Origin: Candidatus Helarchaeota archaeon
GTDB lineage: Archaea > Asgardarchaeota > Lokiarchaeia > Helarchaeales > HEL-GB-A
DNA length: 32,141 bases
Direction of reading: 5' to 3'
Assembly: GCA_013375405.1 (NCBI GenBank)
Contig: JABXJU010000023.1
Location: 1 to 32,141 of the forward strand
Numbering within the stretch: the first letter of the stretch is position 1; each line of letters begins with the position of its first letter. A program made the position numbers and the translations under genes. Positions 7,004 through 15,011 of this stretch are shown piece by piece. The notes beneath the pieces are model-generated. The model had not been told where the DNA came from and did not search any database. It saw nothing but the letters and a program-made list of their open reading frames with translations.

Positions 7004-8092
7004 ATGACCTTAGATTTGACAAAGTTGAAATTGCAATTATTAATGAAGGGTGTTATTTCTAAAACTGAGATTGATAAAGGAAGAAAAAGTGGAGCTGGCC
7101 CAACTGGGGGGCGATATTTTCTCCTTGAAAATGGTAGTTGCATCAACATTCCCCTTTGGCCTCATTTTACAAAAAATTCTCAATTCCAAATTGAAAAAAA
7201 AGAAGATCAAGAAAATATATACAATTTATATGAAGGTAATAACTATATCACGACCTTAAAGCTCATTCCAAAACCTAAATTTTATGATTTATATACCTCT
7301 GATAAAATCCAAATGAAAAAAATAGCAATGCTGCACGGAAAAGATTGTCTTGCTTCGACGATTTACCAAAAATGTATTTATTGGTCACAAGGGAAAGCGT
7401 GTATTTTTTGTGGAATCGAATTAAGCTTGCAATCAAATACAACTATTCTTAAAAAAACAGGAAGACAATTATCCGAAGTTCTTGATGCTAGTCTAAAAGA
7501 AGGAATATGCAAACATATGACTTTAACTACAGGCACTCCCAACGTGTCAGATAAAGGCGCAAAAATGTATTTCCCTATCTTAAAAGAATTAAAAAAGAAT
7601 TTTTCTATTCCCATCCATATTCAATTAGAACCCCCAAATGATAAAGAATATATCGATCAATTGTATTCTTGTGGCGCTGACACTATTGGAATCCATTCAG
7701 AAACATTAGATCCCACATTATTCCCTCAAATTTGTCCAGGAAAATCAGAAATTGGACTACAAAAATATAGAGAAAGTTGGAGTCATTGTGTTGATGTTTT
7801 TGGAAAAAGCCAAGTAAGTTCATATCTTCTAATTTGGCCAGAGGAATCTTTGTCTTCTATTCAAAATGGAGCACAATATCTCATCGAACTAGGTGTAATT
7901 CCATATATTGTTCCAGTCCGCCCTGTTTTGAACACAAATATTGAACATCAGCAAGTGGAATATACCAACACCATCTACCAACTTTATAAAGCTGTAAAAA
8001 ATTCAATAAAGCAGAATGGATTAGATCCTCTTAAAAATAAAGCAGGCTGCGTTCGTTGTGGTGCATGTAGCATTATTTCTGATGCATTGTAG
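7004..8092 (+). CDS. Radical SAM protein, MSMEG_0568-like (TIGR04043)
   Basis: The 362-residue protein matches the radical SAM family known from Nit1C gene clusters: an N-terminal GRKSGAGPTGGRYF segment, the cluster motif C-x8-C-x2-C in KCIYWSQGKACIFCG, a conserved SLQSNTTILKKTGRQLSEV stretch, HMTLTTGTPNVSDKGA, and a C-terminal GCVRCGACS motif. The first cysteine spacing differs from the canonical CxxxCxxC. In bacteria this protein is encoded beside a nitrilase, an acyltransferase and an AIR-synthase-like gene, a cluster linked to cyanide or nitrile use. None of those is in this window, so the substrate here is unknown. I prefer the ATG at 7004, since GGATTG precedes it; a TTG at 6995 is in frame. 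Confidence 0.78.
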   Translation: MTLDLTKLKLQLLMKGVISKTEIDKGRKSGAGPTGGRYFLLENGSCINIPLWPHFTKNSQFQIEKKEDQENIYNLYEGNNYITTLKLIPKPKFYDLYTSDKIQMKKIAMLHGKDCLASTIYQKCIYWSQGKACIFCGIELSLQSNTTILKKTGRQLSEVLDASLKEGICKHMTLTTGTPNVSDKGAKMYFPILKELKKNFSIPIHIQLEPPNDKEYIDQLYSCGADTIGIHSETLDPTLFPQICPGKSEIGLQKYRESWSHCVDVFGKSQVSSYLLIWPEESLSSIQNGAQYLIELGVIPYIVPVRPVLNTNIEHQQVEYTNTIYQLYKAVKNSIKQNGLDPLKNKAGCVRCGACSIISDAL

Positions 8093-8266
8093 AATTATTT
8101 TCACTTAAACAATATACAATTCTATACTCTTAATTTATCTTCTTAATCTACATGATTTATTTTTTGATTAAACAATTCCCAATTTTAACAAATTATTTTC
8201 AGGCATTCTTGATATTTACTAGTTCTAGAAATATTTTTTTATAGTCTCTTCACATTATAATATCGA

Positions 8267-8279
8267 ATAACGGTGTTAT
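8267..8279. promoter_or_regulatory. Predicted operator ATAAC-GGT-GTTAT of first regulator gene
   Basis: A perfect inverted repeat 24 bases before the first ATG of the helix-turn-helix gene and directly after a TATA-like TTATAATAT (about 8256-8263). It matches the sites at 1484 and 9138 in arm sequence and spacer length. A regulator binding here would cover the transcription start, so autorepression is the simplest reading. Confidence 0.65.
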
Positions 8280-8303
8280 CTTCTCTATATTGAAAAAAGG
8301 TAA

Positions 8304-8705
8304 ATGATAGCAATGCAATTTCCTTGTGAAATTCTTGTGAAGAAAATTCTTCCAGCGATAAGGGCAATTATAGTAAAAGATTTACATGAGAAACATGGAA
8401 AGAGTCAAAAAGAAATTGCTAATTTATTAGGAATTACACAACCTTCTGTGAGTTATTACTTGAGTGGAGAACGGGGTGGAGATGCAATCACGGTTATAAA
8501 AGAAACCAAAACATATAAAACTCTTCTTGAATTATCAGAGAAACTTGTTAAATACGAAACTACATGTGAAAATTTACTAAAGGAAATATGCTCCATTTGT
8601 TTAGAAATTCGTCCAATTTACATCAAAAAAATATACCCTGACAAGGATACATCTTTTCTTGATAATTGGCATGTTTGTTTTATGGAAAAAGAGAAAGCTA
8701 CATGA
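8304..8705 (+). CDS. COG2522-type helix-turn-helix transcriptional regulator (paralogue 1)
   Basis: The N-terminal 60 residues match archaeal COG2522 regulators: FPCEILVKKILPAIRAIIVKDL, then the DNA-binding helices in KSQKEIANLLGITQPSVSYYLSGERG. The C-terminal half carries a C-x6-C-x2-C set (around ICSIC) and a further cysteine in HVCF, which could bind a metal, an iron-sulfur cluster or a thiol signal. Relatives fused to ThiN regulate thiamine genes; no ThiN domain is present here. Translation may begin at 8304 or at the in-frame ATG at 8313, which aligns better with the paralogue. The gene stands alone behind the operator at 8267 and probably regulates itself, the paralogue and the divergent promoter at 1484. 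Confidence 0.82.
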   Translation: MIAMQFPCEILVKKILPAIRAIIVKDLHEKHGKSQKEIANLLGITQPSVSYYLSGERGGDAITVIKETKTYKTLLELSEKLVKYETTCENLLKEICSICLEIRPIYIKKIYPDKDTSFLDNWHVCFMEKEKAT

Positions 8706-8845
8706 TAAAAATCAAATCCCATAGCAAAACTTGAAGCTCTAAATCAGGATCCTTGAAATTTTTTATAAGTAATTGTTTTGAAAATAGTGTTTTAATGATT
8801 TCTTTAAGGCAGGTCATAATTCCTCATTTTTCGCTGCACTTCATA

Positions 8846-9031
8846 TCATGAAAAGTTTTTATAACCTTTAAAAACATGACAGAGGTCTTTTATATTTATA
8901 ACTACACTATTTTTGGAAATGACTTTACTCGAATTTAATCGTATTTCACCCATTACTAGATCTTTATTCTCTTGACATGGCTCTATTAGGATAACCTTGT
9001 TTTTCCAATTGTGAAGTTTTTGGGTTGAAAT
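8846..9031 (-). CDS. Possible small protein with ATT start, or decayed gene
   Basis: On the minus strand a frame stays open from just after a stop at 9074-9076 to the stop at 8846-8848 (75 codons). It has no ATG, GTG or TTG near its beginning. A textbook AAAGGAGA ribosome site at 9046-9039 lies seven bases before an in-frame ATT at 9031, which would give a protein of 61 residues. The product has alternating hydrophobic strands (KVILIEPC, VMGEIRLN, NSVVINIKDL) and looks like a small beta-rich protein. I do not recognise it. It may use the rare ATT start, or be a gene that lost its start codon; the first in-frame ATG leaves only about 35 residues. Confidence 0.3.
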   Translation of the reverse strand: MSTQKLHNWKNKVILIEPCQENKDLVMGEIRLNSSKVISKNSVVINIKDLCHVFKGYKNFS

Positions 9032-9137
9032 ATAAATTTCTCCTTTTACGAGGGAACTTGTTTTTATTTTTAACTATGTGTCTTAACTCAAGTTAATTAG
9101 GTAATAATTACAATAATTTTTTATAATATTTCATGTA

Positions 9138-9150
9138 ATAACGTTGTTAT
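9138..9150. promoter_or_regulatory. Predicted operator ATAAC-GTT-GTTAT of second regulator gene
   Basis: A perfect inverted repeat with the same arms and spacing as the sites at 1484 and 8267. It lies eight bases after a TATA-like TTATAATATT and 43 bases before the preferred ATG at 9194. Its position between TATA box and gene suggests control of the second regulator by itself or by its paralogue. Confidence 0.65.
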
Positions 9151-9193
9151 AATATTTGTGATACCAATAGGTTTTCGAATAAAGGATGAGCCA

Positions 9194-9535
9194 ATGTTTC
9201 AATTCCCTTGTGAAATCATAGTCCGGGATATACTACCTGCCTTCAAAGCATTTATTGTTAAAGAATTATATCATAAATATCAAATTAGTCAAAGCAGAAT
9301 TGCTACGATATTAGATATTACTCAAGCCTCTGTTAGTTATTACCTTCACGGTGAGAGAGGTAGTACTGGTTCTGAACTAATTCAAAAAAATGATAAAATT
9401 AAACAATTACTTTTATCTATAACTAAAGATATTGCAAAAGGTTCCTCAAAGCCCGAAGACGTCGTCAATCAAATCTGTACTTTGTGTTATTCTATGCATG
9501 AGGAGTTCGGTTGTAAAGCGCAACCTTCAAGATAG
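9194..9535 (+). CDS. COG2522-type helix-turn-helix transcriptional regulator (paralogue 2)
   Basis: A 113-residue paralogue of the protein encoded at 8304: FQFPCEIIVRDILPAFKAFIVKEL aligns with its N-terminus, the helix-turn-helix is ISQSRIATILDITQASVSYYLHGERG, and the C-terminal half again has an ICxxC motif (QICTLC) followed by another cysteine (FGC). I take the ATG at 9194, since AAAGGATGAG ends just before it and the paralogue begins at the same place; a GTG at 9158 is in frame but lacks support. Shared cysteine positions in both copies suggest a common ligand or redox signal. No partner domain is fused to it. Confidence 0.8.
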   Translation: MFQFPCEIIVRDILPAFKAFIVKELYHKYQISQSRIATILDITQASVSYYLHGERGSTGSELIQKNDKIKQLLLSITKDIAKGSSKPEDVVNQICTLCYSMHEEFGCKAQPSR

Positions 9536-9685
9536 ATCAAATGAATTCGGAATTAATAATCGTTATTTACATTAAATAGATTTTCTCCCATATCCAAGAA
9601 TTCAATAGAAAGGATTTTTTTTGAATAAAGGATATATTATCTCAAGTTAATTGTAGTATGAAGAAAGCCCCTAAAGGCGTAGACA

Positions 9686-10768
9686 ATGAGTGATACATGG
9701 AAATATCAGATTTCAACGCCCGCTTTAATTGTGGATTACGATATTTTACAAAAGAATATAAACAAAATGGCGGAATTTGCTCAAGAGCATGGGATTAATG
9801 TAAGACCTCATGTGAAAACACATAAATGTCCCATTATTGCCCATATGCAACTTGAGGCAGGCGCACAAGGAATCTGTGTGGCAAAAGTAAGTGAAGCGGA
9901 AGTTTTTGCAGCGAGTGGAATTAAAGATATTTTAATTGCAAATGAAGTGGTAACCCCAGAAAAAATTCAACGCGTTTTAAATTTAAATAAATTCACAAAA
10001 ACAATGGTTATTGTAGATACAAAGCAAAACGTAGATGACCTGAATAAAGCTGCGAGTAAAAAAAAATTGGAATTGGAAATCCTCATTGACATGAATGTTG
10101 GAATGGATCGGTCAGGAGTTCAACCCGGCGAAGCTGCCTTAGAATTGGCTCGCCTTATTGATAAATCCTCTCATCTCAAATTACATGGCTTACAAGCATA
10201 TGAAGGCCATTTAATGTATATTAAGGATTTTAAGCAAAAAGAAACCCAAACAAAGGCCTGCATGAAAACCACTGTTGAAACGAAAGAATTAATTGAACGA
10301 AATGGAATTGAATGTAATGTATTAACGGGGGGCGGGACAGGAACTTATATGATTACTGGGAAATATCCTGGAATAACTGAAATTCAGCCGGGGTCTTATA
10401 TTTTTCAGGATCATCACTATCATTCACTAGTTCCCGACTTTGATATTGCTCTTACTATCCTAACTACCGTAAAAAATAAACCTGTGGAAGGAATAATCAC
10501 GTTAGATATGGGTTTGAAATCAGTAACCATCGATAAAGGCACCCCAATATTCAAAGGATTTGGACGGAAAATTAGAGTCGGCGCCCTTTCAGAGGAACAT
10601 TGCCAGTGCACCTGTAGCTCCAAGATTGAGCTCAACATTGGCGATAAAATTGAGGCAATTACCGCCCATATTTGCACTACAGTCCATCTCTATGACTTCT
10701 TTTATGTTATCCAGGATGGTGAAATTATCGGAAAATGGGAAGTCTCTGCTAGGGGAATGCGTGAATAA
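9686..10768 (+). CDS. DSD1-family PLP enzyme (D-threonine aldolase / D-serine dehydratase-like)
   Basis: An alanine-racemase-fold enzyme acting on D-amino acids. The N-terminal STPALIVDYDILQKNI leads into RPHVKTHK, where K44 is the likely PLP lysine. MNVGMDRSGVQ and GLQAYEGHL follow in the barrel, and GGGTGTY binds the PLP phosphate. The C-terminal AHICTTVHLYD contains the His-x-Cys pair (H328, C330) that holds zinc in D-serine dehydratases of this family; D-threonine aldolases have a related site. At 360 residues it is full length. The two activities cannot be separated by eye. It stands alone between the regulator gene and a convergent membrane-protein gene. Confidence 0.85.
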   Translation: MSDTWKYQISTPALIVDYDILQKNINKMAEFAQEHGINVRPHVKTHKCPIIAHMQLEAGAQGICVAKVSEAEVFAASGIKDILIANEVVTPEKIQRVLNLNKFTKTMVIVDTKQNVDDLNKAASKKKLELEILIDMNVGMDRSGVQPGEAALELARLIDKSSHLKLHGLQAYEGHLMYIKDFKQKETQTKACMKTTVETKELIERNGIECNVLTGGGTGTYMITGKYPGITEIQPGSYIFQDHHYHSLVPDFDIALTILTTVKNKPVEGIITLDMGLKSVTIDKGTPIFKGFGRKIRVGALSEEHCQCTCSSKIELNIGDKIEAITAHICTTVHLYDFFYVIQDGEIIGKWEVSARGMRE

Positions 10769-10792
10769 AAGAAAGTGTTATTAACTATTATT

Positions 10793-11431
10793 TTATTCTC
10801 TTTCTTTCCAAGCTTTCTTCATAATCGGATTTTTTTCTAAATAAGCATCAACCAAATTTCTTGGGACCCTATTCAGAGGACAGCTGAAATTAACACAATT
10901 AGGACAAAAGAAAAGTCTGAGACCTATGAGCCAAACAATTAGTGTAATGGTGGTGGTGATCGTGATGCCTATTAATCCTAAAGCGACAAAATAGCCATAC
11001 CTTGCATAATCATTGTAAATCCACCATATTCCATAAACTTCCGTTACTATTGGAAAAACACCTAGAAAAATAATGCAAAGAATAAACAGTAATTTTTCTA
11101 ATTTATTAAGCGGTTTTGGGTCATATTTCCAAAGTCGCGGTAATCCCTCATTAGCATGACAGTGTATTGTACGACCTTCTCTCGCATAATATGGACAATG
11201 CCTGCAGAGAATTCGCATCTCAATAATCGTGAAGAATAATACTATAAATACTCCATATGCAATTAAAAAGAGCCAATTTTCAGTTAATAATCCAGTAAAT
11301 ATCATTCCAAAAAAGGCAGTAAAAAAGAAGGGAATTACATATGTAAGAAAACCTGCTAAAAACTTCCCTTCAAATTTGCAATTCAATTTTTCGTTGAGAC
11401 CACAATTTTCACAATCTGAATTTTCATCCAA
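10793..11431 (-). CDS. Cysteine-rich multi-pass membrane protein
   Basis: The protein of about 212 residues has roughly four membrane segments in two pairs (near residues 25-45, 52-70, 110-130 and 145-170). Cysteine motifs flank them on the soluble side: CENC at the N-terminus, CRHCPYYAREGRTIHCH in the middle and FFCPNCVNFSCPLNRVP near the end. This layout recurs in archaeal membrane proteins of unknown function that may bind zinc or an iron-sulfur cluster. I do not know its role. The start is a TTG without a clear ribosome site, so the N-terminus is uncertain. It converges with the DSD1-type gene and is divergent from hypC. Confidence 0.7.
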   Translation of the reverse strand: MDENSDCENCGLNEKLNCKFEGKFLAGFLTYVIPFFFTAFFGMIFTGLLTENWLFLIAYGVFIVLFFTIIEMRILCRHCPYYAREGRTIHCHANEGLPRLWKYDPKPLNKLEKLLFILCIIFLGVFPIVTEVYGIWWIYNDYARYGYFVALGLIGITITTTITLIVWLIGLRLFFCPNCVNFSCPLNRVPRNLVDAYLEKNPIMKKAWKERE

Positions 11432-11572
11432 CGTGCAAATATTGTAAGGATTTTTATCAGCCGTTGGTAGAGTCCCTCACTTAAATTAGTAAAAACATTT
11501 TTCTTTCTAGATGCAATTATATCACCAAAGAATTTATTGCTTTCTAAACGATAAGGTAATTAGGTAAATAAG

Positions 11573-11794
11573 ATGTGTCTTGCAATTCCCGGGAAAATCA
11601 TTGAAATTAACGGGGATTATGCGCAAGTCGACTTTGGAGGAGTGACCAAACGGGTGGGAATCTCGTTACTTGAAGATATTTCCAATGGGGATTATGTTAT
11701 TGTTCATGCTGGATATGCAATTGAAAAATTACATGAGGATGAAGCAAAAGAACGATTGAAACTCTTCCAAGAACTTGCTGAAAGTCTTGAATAA
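11573..11794 (+). CDS. hypC: Hydrogenase maturation chaperone HypC
   Basis: The 73-residue protein begins MCLAIPGKI, with the conserved Cys2 that passes the Fe(CN)2CO group between HypD and the hydrogenase large subunit. The small beta-barrel follows (AQVDFGGVTKRVGI, GDYVIVHAGYAIEKL), and length is normal. It is 98 bases before hypE on the same strand. The other partners HypF and HypD are on the opposite strand 2-6 kb away. Confidence 0.95.
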   Translation: MCLAIPGKIIEINGDYAQVDFGGVTKRVGISLLEDISNGDYVIVHAGYAIEKLHEDEAKERLKLFQELAESLE

Positions 11795-11892
11795 ATCTAT
11801 TTCTTTCACTTGCACTTACTAATAAACCACTTTAAAAAATCTAATATTACTACATATTTGTATAAAGAGCAGAAATTAGAACGTGATTAAAA

Positions 11893-12933
11893 GTGAGTAA
11901 TACAAAAAAGAAGCTGCCAGAGCGAATTTCGTTGGCGCATGGGGCAGGCGGCAGCGTAATGAGTGAAATAATTCGATTAATTTCAGAAGTTATTACTGAG
12001 AAAAACCTTCCAAATGGAATTGGCTTAAAGGAGTTGGATGATGGCGGGACCGTTCCAATGCAGGACTATGAGATCGTCTTTGCAGGTGACGCACATGCTG
12101 TACATCCCATCTTTTATCCAGGAGGAAATATTGGCAAACTAGCAATTTCAGGGACGGTGAACGATTTATTAATGATGGGTGCAAAACCACTGGCAATTGC
12201 TGATACGTTAGTAGTTGAAGAAGGATTTGAAATCAAGAAATTAAAAAAAATCCTAGAAACTATGAACGAAACTGCAAAAGAAGCTCATATTGCCATAATT
12301 GCGGGTGATTTCAAAGTTGTTCCTAAGGGAAAAATTGATCAAATTCTAATTTCCACCTTTGGTATCGGAATTGTTAAGAAAAATCAACTTATTTTAGATT
12401 CAGGGTTGCAACCGGGGGATAAAATCATTCTAACGGGCTCAATCGGAGATCATGGGATTGCAATCATGGCACATCGCGAGGGAATCGAATTTGAGACTGA
12501 GCTTCTCTCGGATACTGCTCCCCTCGTGGAGACTATCCAAGCGGCATTGAGCGTAGGACAAGTTACTGCGATGAAAGATCCCACACGTGGTGGAATAGCA
12601 GCTGCGTTGAATGAATTCGCAGAGAAATCTAACGTAAGTATATGGTTGCGAGAAAATCAAATACCCATTAAGGAAGCAGTTCACGCCGCGAGTGAAATGC
12701 TGGGCATCGATCCATACGAAGTGACCTGTGAAGGGAAAGCACTCATAGGTGTTAAGGAAAAAAACGTAAATCAAGTTTTAGAAACTATCAAAAAGACCAA
12801 ATATGGAAAAGATGCTGCAATAATTGGGACTGTCAAATCCGAACGCCCGGGAATGGTCATTTTAGAAACTAAAATTGGCGGGCATCGCATTGTTGAAATG
12901 CCTTATGGGGAACCCATTCCTCGGGTTTGCTAA
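11893..12933 (+). CDS. hypE: Hydrogenase maturation protein HypE (thiocarbamoyl dehydratase)
   Basis: HypE takes a carbamoyl group from HypF onto its C-terminal cysteine and dehydrates it with ATP to a thiocyanate, the cyanide ligand source for [NiFe]-hydrogenase. The 346-residue protein starts at GTG, has SLAHGAGGSVM near its N-terminus, a GDAHAVHP segment, the AIR-synthase-like ATP-binding region with MKDPTRGG, and ends PYGEPIPRVC with the catalytic cysteine C346 as the last residue. All expected features are present. Confidence 0.95.
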   Translation: MSNTKKKLPERISLAHGAGGSVMSEIIRLISEVITEKNLPNGIGLKELDDGGTVPMQDYEIVFAGDAHAVHPIFYPGGNIGKLAISGTVNDLLMMGAKPLAIADTLVVEEGFEIKKLKKILETMNETAKEAHIAIIAGDFKVVPKGKIDQILISTFGIGIVKKNQLILDSGLQPGDKIILTGSIGDHGIAIMAHREGIEFETELLSDTAPLVETIQAALSVGQVTAMKDPTRGGIAAALNEFAEKSNVSIWLRENQIPIKEAVHAASEMLGIDPYEVTCEGKALIGVKEKNVNQVLETIKKTKYGKDAAIIGTVKSERPGMVILETKIGGHRIVEMPYGEPIPRVC

Positions 12934-12960
12934 AAAAAAAAGGTAAAATTTTTAAACTAA

Positions 12961-13590
12961 TTACCATAATTTTGGGAAAAATCGCCAAGTCCGCTTCATA
13001 TAGTCTTCATATTCTTTACCAAACCGTTCGATCATCCACTGCTCCTCTTTGAATGCCTGTTTAATCGTTATTATTGTGGGTGGAATGAAAAATAGCAAGC
13101 CTAACCAGGTCTGAAACATTATTACAATCCCGATTTGAAAGATAAATCCTCCCATATAGAGAGGATGCCTCATCCGACTGAAAATACCTGTTTGCGTAAA
13201 ACTATCTCCAAGTTTAGCGGGATTCCATAATTCCGAAAAATATCCTTTTAATTCCAAACGGCCTGCTACATAGATTACATATCCAACTATAAAGAGGCAA
13301 CACCCTAGAATCTGCAAAATTAAAAGCAAATTTGCCGAAGATATAAAGTAAATAAAAGTGGACCAATCTAATAATCGATGATATATATCAAACAAAAGGA
13401 AGAACGGTGCTAAAAAACCGAAAACTATATCTAATGCAACTAGACATCCAAACACTATAATTTTCTGCGATTTGCTTTCTAAAGTTGACTTCCCCGTTGG
13501 AATGCCTTCTCCTTTTTTTCTAGTATATCTTTTAACTCCTGCACCTATGAAATAACTCGCAAACAAAACGATGGCAATAATTATTTCCAT
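12961..13590 (-). CDS. Isoprenylcysteine methyltransferase-like membrane protein
   Basis: The 209-residue protein has about five hydrophobic segments. Its C-terminal half carries the ICMT/phospholipid methyltransferase pattern: SRMRHPLYMGGFIF, then a long hydrophobic hairpin (LGLLFFIPPTIITI), then KEEQWMIERFGKEYEDYMKRTWRFFP, which forms the S-adenosylmethionine and substrate pocket in this fold. Archaeal and bacterial members methylate unknown lipids or small thiols rather than prenylated proteins. It lies 43 bases downstream of the geranylgeranyl-reductase-type gene on the same strand, so a prenyl-lipid substrate is an attractive guess. Confidence 0.8.
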   Translation of the reverse strand: MEIIIAIVLFASYFIGAGVKRYTRKKGEGIPTGKSTLESKSQKIIVFGCLVALDIVFGFLAPFFLLFDIYHRLLDWSTFIYFISSANLLLILQILGCCLFIVGYVIYVAGRLELKGYFSELWNPAKLGDSFTQTGIFSRMRHPLYMGGFIFQIGIVIMFQTWLGLLFFIPPTIITIKQAFKEEQWMIERFGKEYEDYMKRTWRFFPKLW

Positions 13591-13633
13591 TCCGGTCGGT
13601 ATTTTTTACACATCCTTTCTTTTTTTCACTTTA

Positions 13634-14971
13634 TTATGGATAGGTCGCGGTGGTCGACTTGAATTCTCTCGTGGCGTGTTCCCGTTTTTCCCAGAGTTCG
13701 TTGGCCTTTTGTACCCACTCCTCGAAGTCCTCGGGATGTTCTGGGTACTTCTTATAATGTTTTTTAATTTTTTTCGCTTTTCCGTTTACTTTTATAAACT
13801 TAGATAATCCTTTGACAGAGACTTTTCTACTGAGAACGCCCCACAGAACTTTCAGGACTATTTTAAACATTGTCCCTAAGGATAGATTCACGTCCTCCCC
13901 AGCGTCCTCAGCCTCCTCAGGAGGATCAACTATCGGACGCAATTTCTCGAGAAGGTAATTTAACTCTTTTTCCGAGATGCTATAAATCGCGGAACTTATC
14001 ATGTACAAATAGGCACGTTCTGCCCCTTCATTCCTGAAGTGCCTGACATTAGCTTCCCACAACATTTCTTTGGTAATATATTCACCTTGTTTGAGAGCCG
14101 CGTCAAACACCTCTTCAACATTCTTACACAACCTCCATGTTTCCGCGATGCCACGGGCCATGACCGGGTGTGTCACTGAGGCCGAGTCGCCTACGCAGAA
14201 AAATCCATTTCCTACGAGTGTGTAAGGAACTCGCGAATAAGGAAAATATCCGAACTCTTTTTTCTTCAGTTCATATGGGGGGTACTTTTCACGTTCGAGG
14301 AGCTCTTCTACTAAAGCAGCCGCTTTCTCAAATGACTCAGGACCTGCAATCCCCATGATCGCTTCGTCTCTCGTATAACCTGGATCAAAGAACAAGTAAT
14401 AATAGGGCACAACATCGCCCCACTGTGGATGCGGATCATCCGGATTTGACCATTTTATGTAATGTAAGATGACAAAAAACCGATTATGCGAATCATACTT
14501 CCAAGTTTCCATACCGTAATCCTCGGGGAGGGTACTACGAACGGCACACGCAATCCCTGATGCGTCTACTACAAGCCGAGCTAAAATTTCGAACTCTTCG
14601 TTGTCCTTCTCTACCTTAGCACCCACAATCTTTTTTTTCTCAAACAATAATTCCTTGAATTCACAGGTAAATTCAAATTGGACACCATCGGATTCCACTA
14701 CTTCATACATCCGTTGTAAGAATAGAGGTAGTCGCGAAACAATGACACCCTTATACGGAAACATAAATTCGGGTGGTTCTATTGGAGTTGGTATATTTAA
14801 CTCTTCCATAGTTTTTTTATGGAAATGAATAACTTCTAAACGCTGGCCAACTTGCTCTGGGGCATCCTTCTCTATAATCAGGACTGCATGTCCTCTCTTG
14901 GCCATGAGCCATCCAAAGTAAATGCCGGTAGTCCCCGCGCCGACAATGAGCACATCACACTTTCTTGGCAT
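13634..14971 (-). CDS. Geranylgeranyl reductase family FAD-dependent oxidoreductase
   Basis: A flavoprotein of the family that saturates isoprenoid double bonds in archaeal lipids. From the ATG at 14971 it has 445 residues: the FAD-binding GAGTTG near residue 11 with KD ending the second strand (IIEKD), VVDASGIACAVRSTL mid-protein, and the second FAD motif FFCVGDSASVTHPVMARGI. A GTG at 14983 is in frame, but GAAGTGA fits the ATG better. The C-terminal region (about 335-445) is a charged extension. The gene has more G and C than its neighbours: for example 32 of 60 bases in 13681-13740 against 17 of 60 in 13321-13380. Closely related members act on quinone side chains or other lipids, so the substrate is open. 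Confidence 0.82.
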   Translation of the reverse strand: MPRKCDVLIVGAGTTGIYFGWLMAKRGHAVLIIEKDAPEQVGQRLEVIHFHKKTMEELNIPTPIEPPEFMFPYKGVIVSRLPLFLQRMYEVVESDGVQFEFTCEFKELLFEKKKIVGAKVEKDNEEFEILARLVVDASGIACAVRSTLPEDYGMETWKYDSHNRFFVILHYIKWSNPDDPHPQWGDVVPYYYLFFDPGYTRDEAIMGIAGPESFEKAAALVEELLEREKYPPYELKKKEFGYFPYSRVPYTLVGNGFFCVGDSASVTHPVMARGIAETWRLCKNVEEVFDAALKQGEYITKEMLWEANVRHFRNEGAERAYLYMISSAIYSISEKELNYLLEKLRPIVDPPEEAEDAGEDVNLSLGTMFKIVLKVLWGVLSRKVSVKGLSKFIKVNGKAKKIKKHYKKYPEHPEDFEEWVQKANELWEKREHATREFKSTTATYP

Positions 14972-15011
14972 TAAATAAATCACTTCTGACTTAATACTTT
15001 AATATTTTGGG

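Larger units (their letters stand above)
8706..9193. other. Region between the two regulator genes
   Basis: This stretch of almost 500 bases has no conventional gene. It contains a minus-strand frame with an unusual start (8846-9031, described separately), a TATA-like TTATAATATT at about 9121-9130 and the operator at 9138-9150. I see nothing else in it. Confidence 0.5.

Noticed and set aside
12439..12774. A 111-codon minus-strand frame inside hypE
   Set aside because: HypE is unmistakable on the other strand and the antisense product shows no recognisable pattern.
13912..13924. Palindrome CCTCC-TCA-GGAGG
   Set aside because: It is inside the geranylgeranyl-reductase-like gene, in a Glu/Ala-rich coding stretch; a chance result of codon use is most likely.
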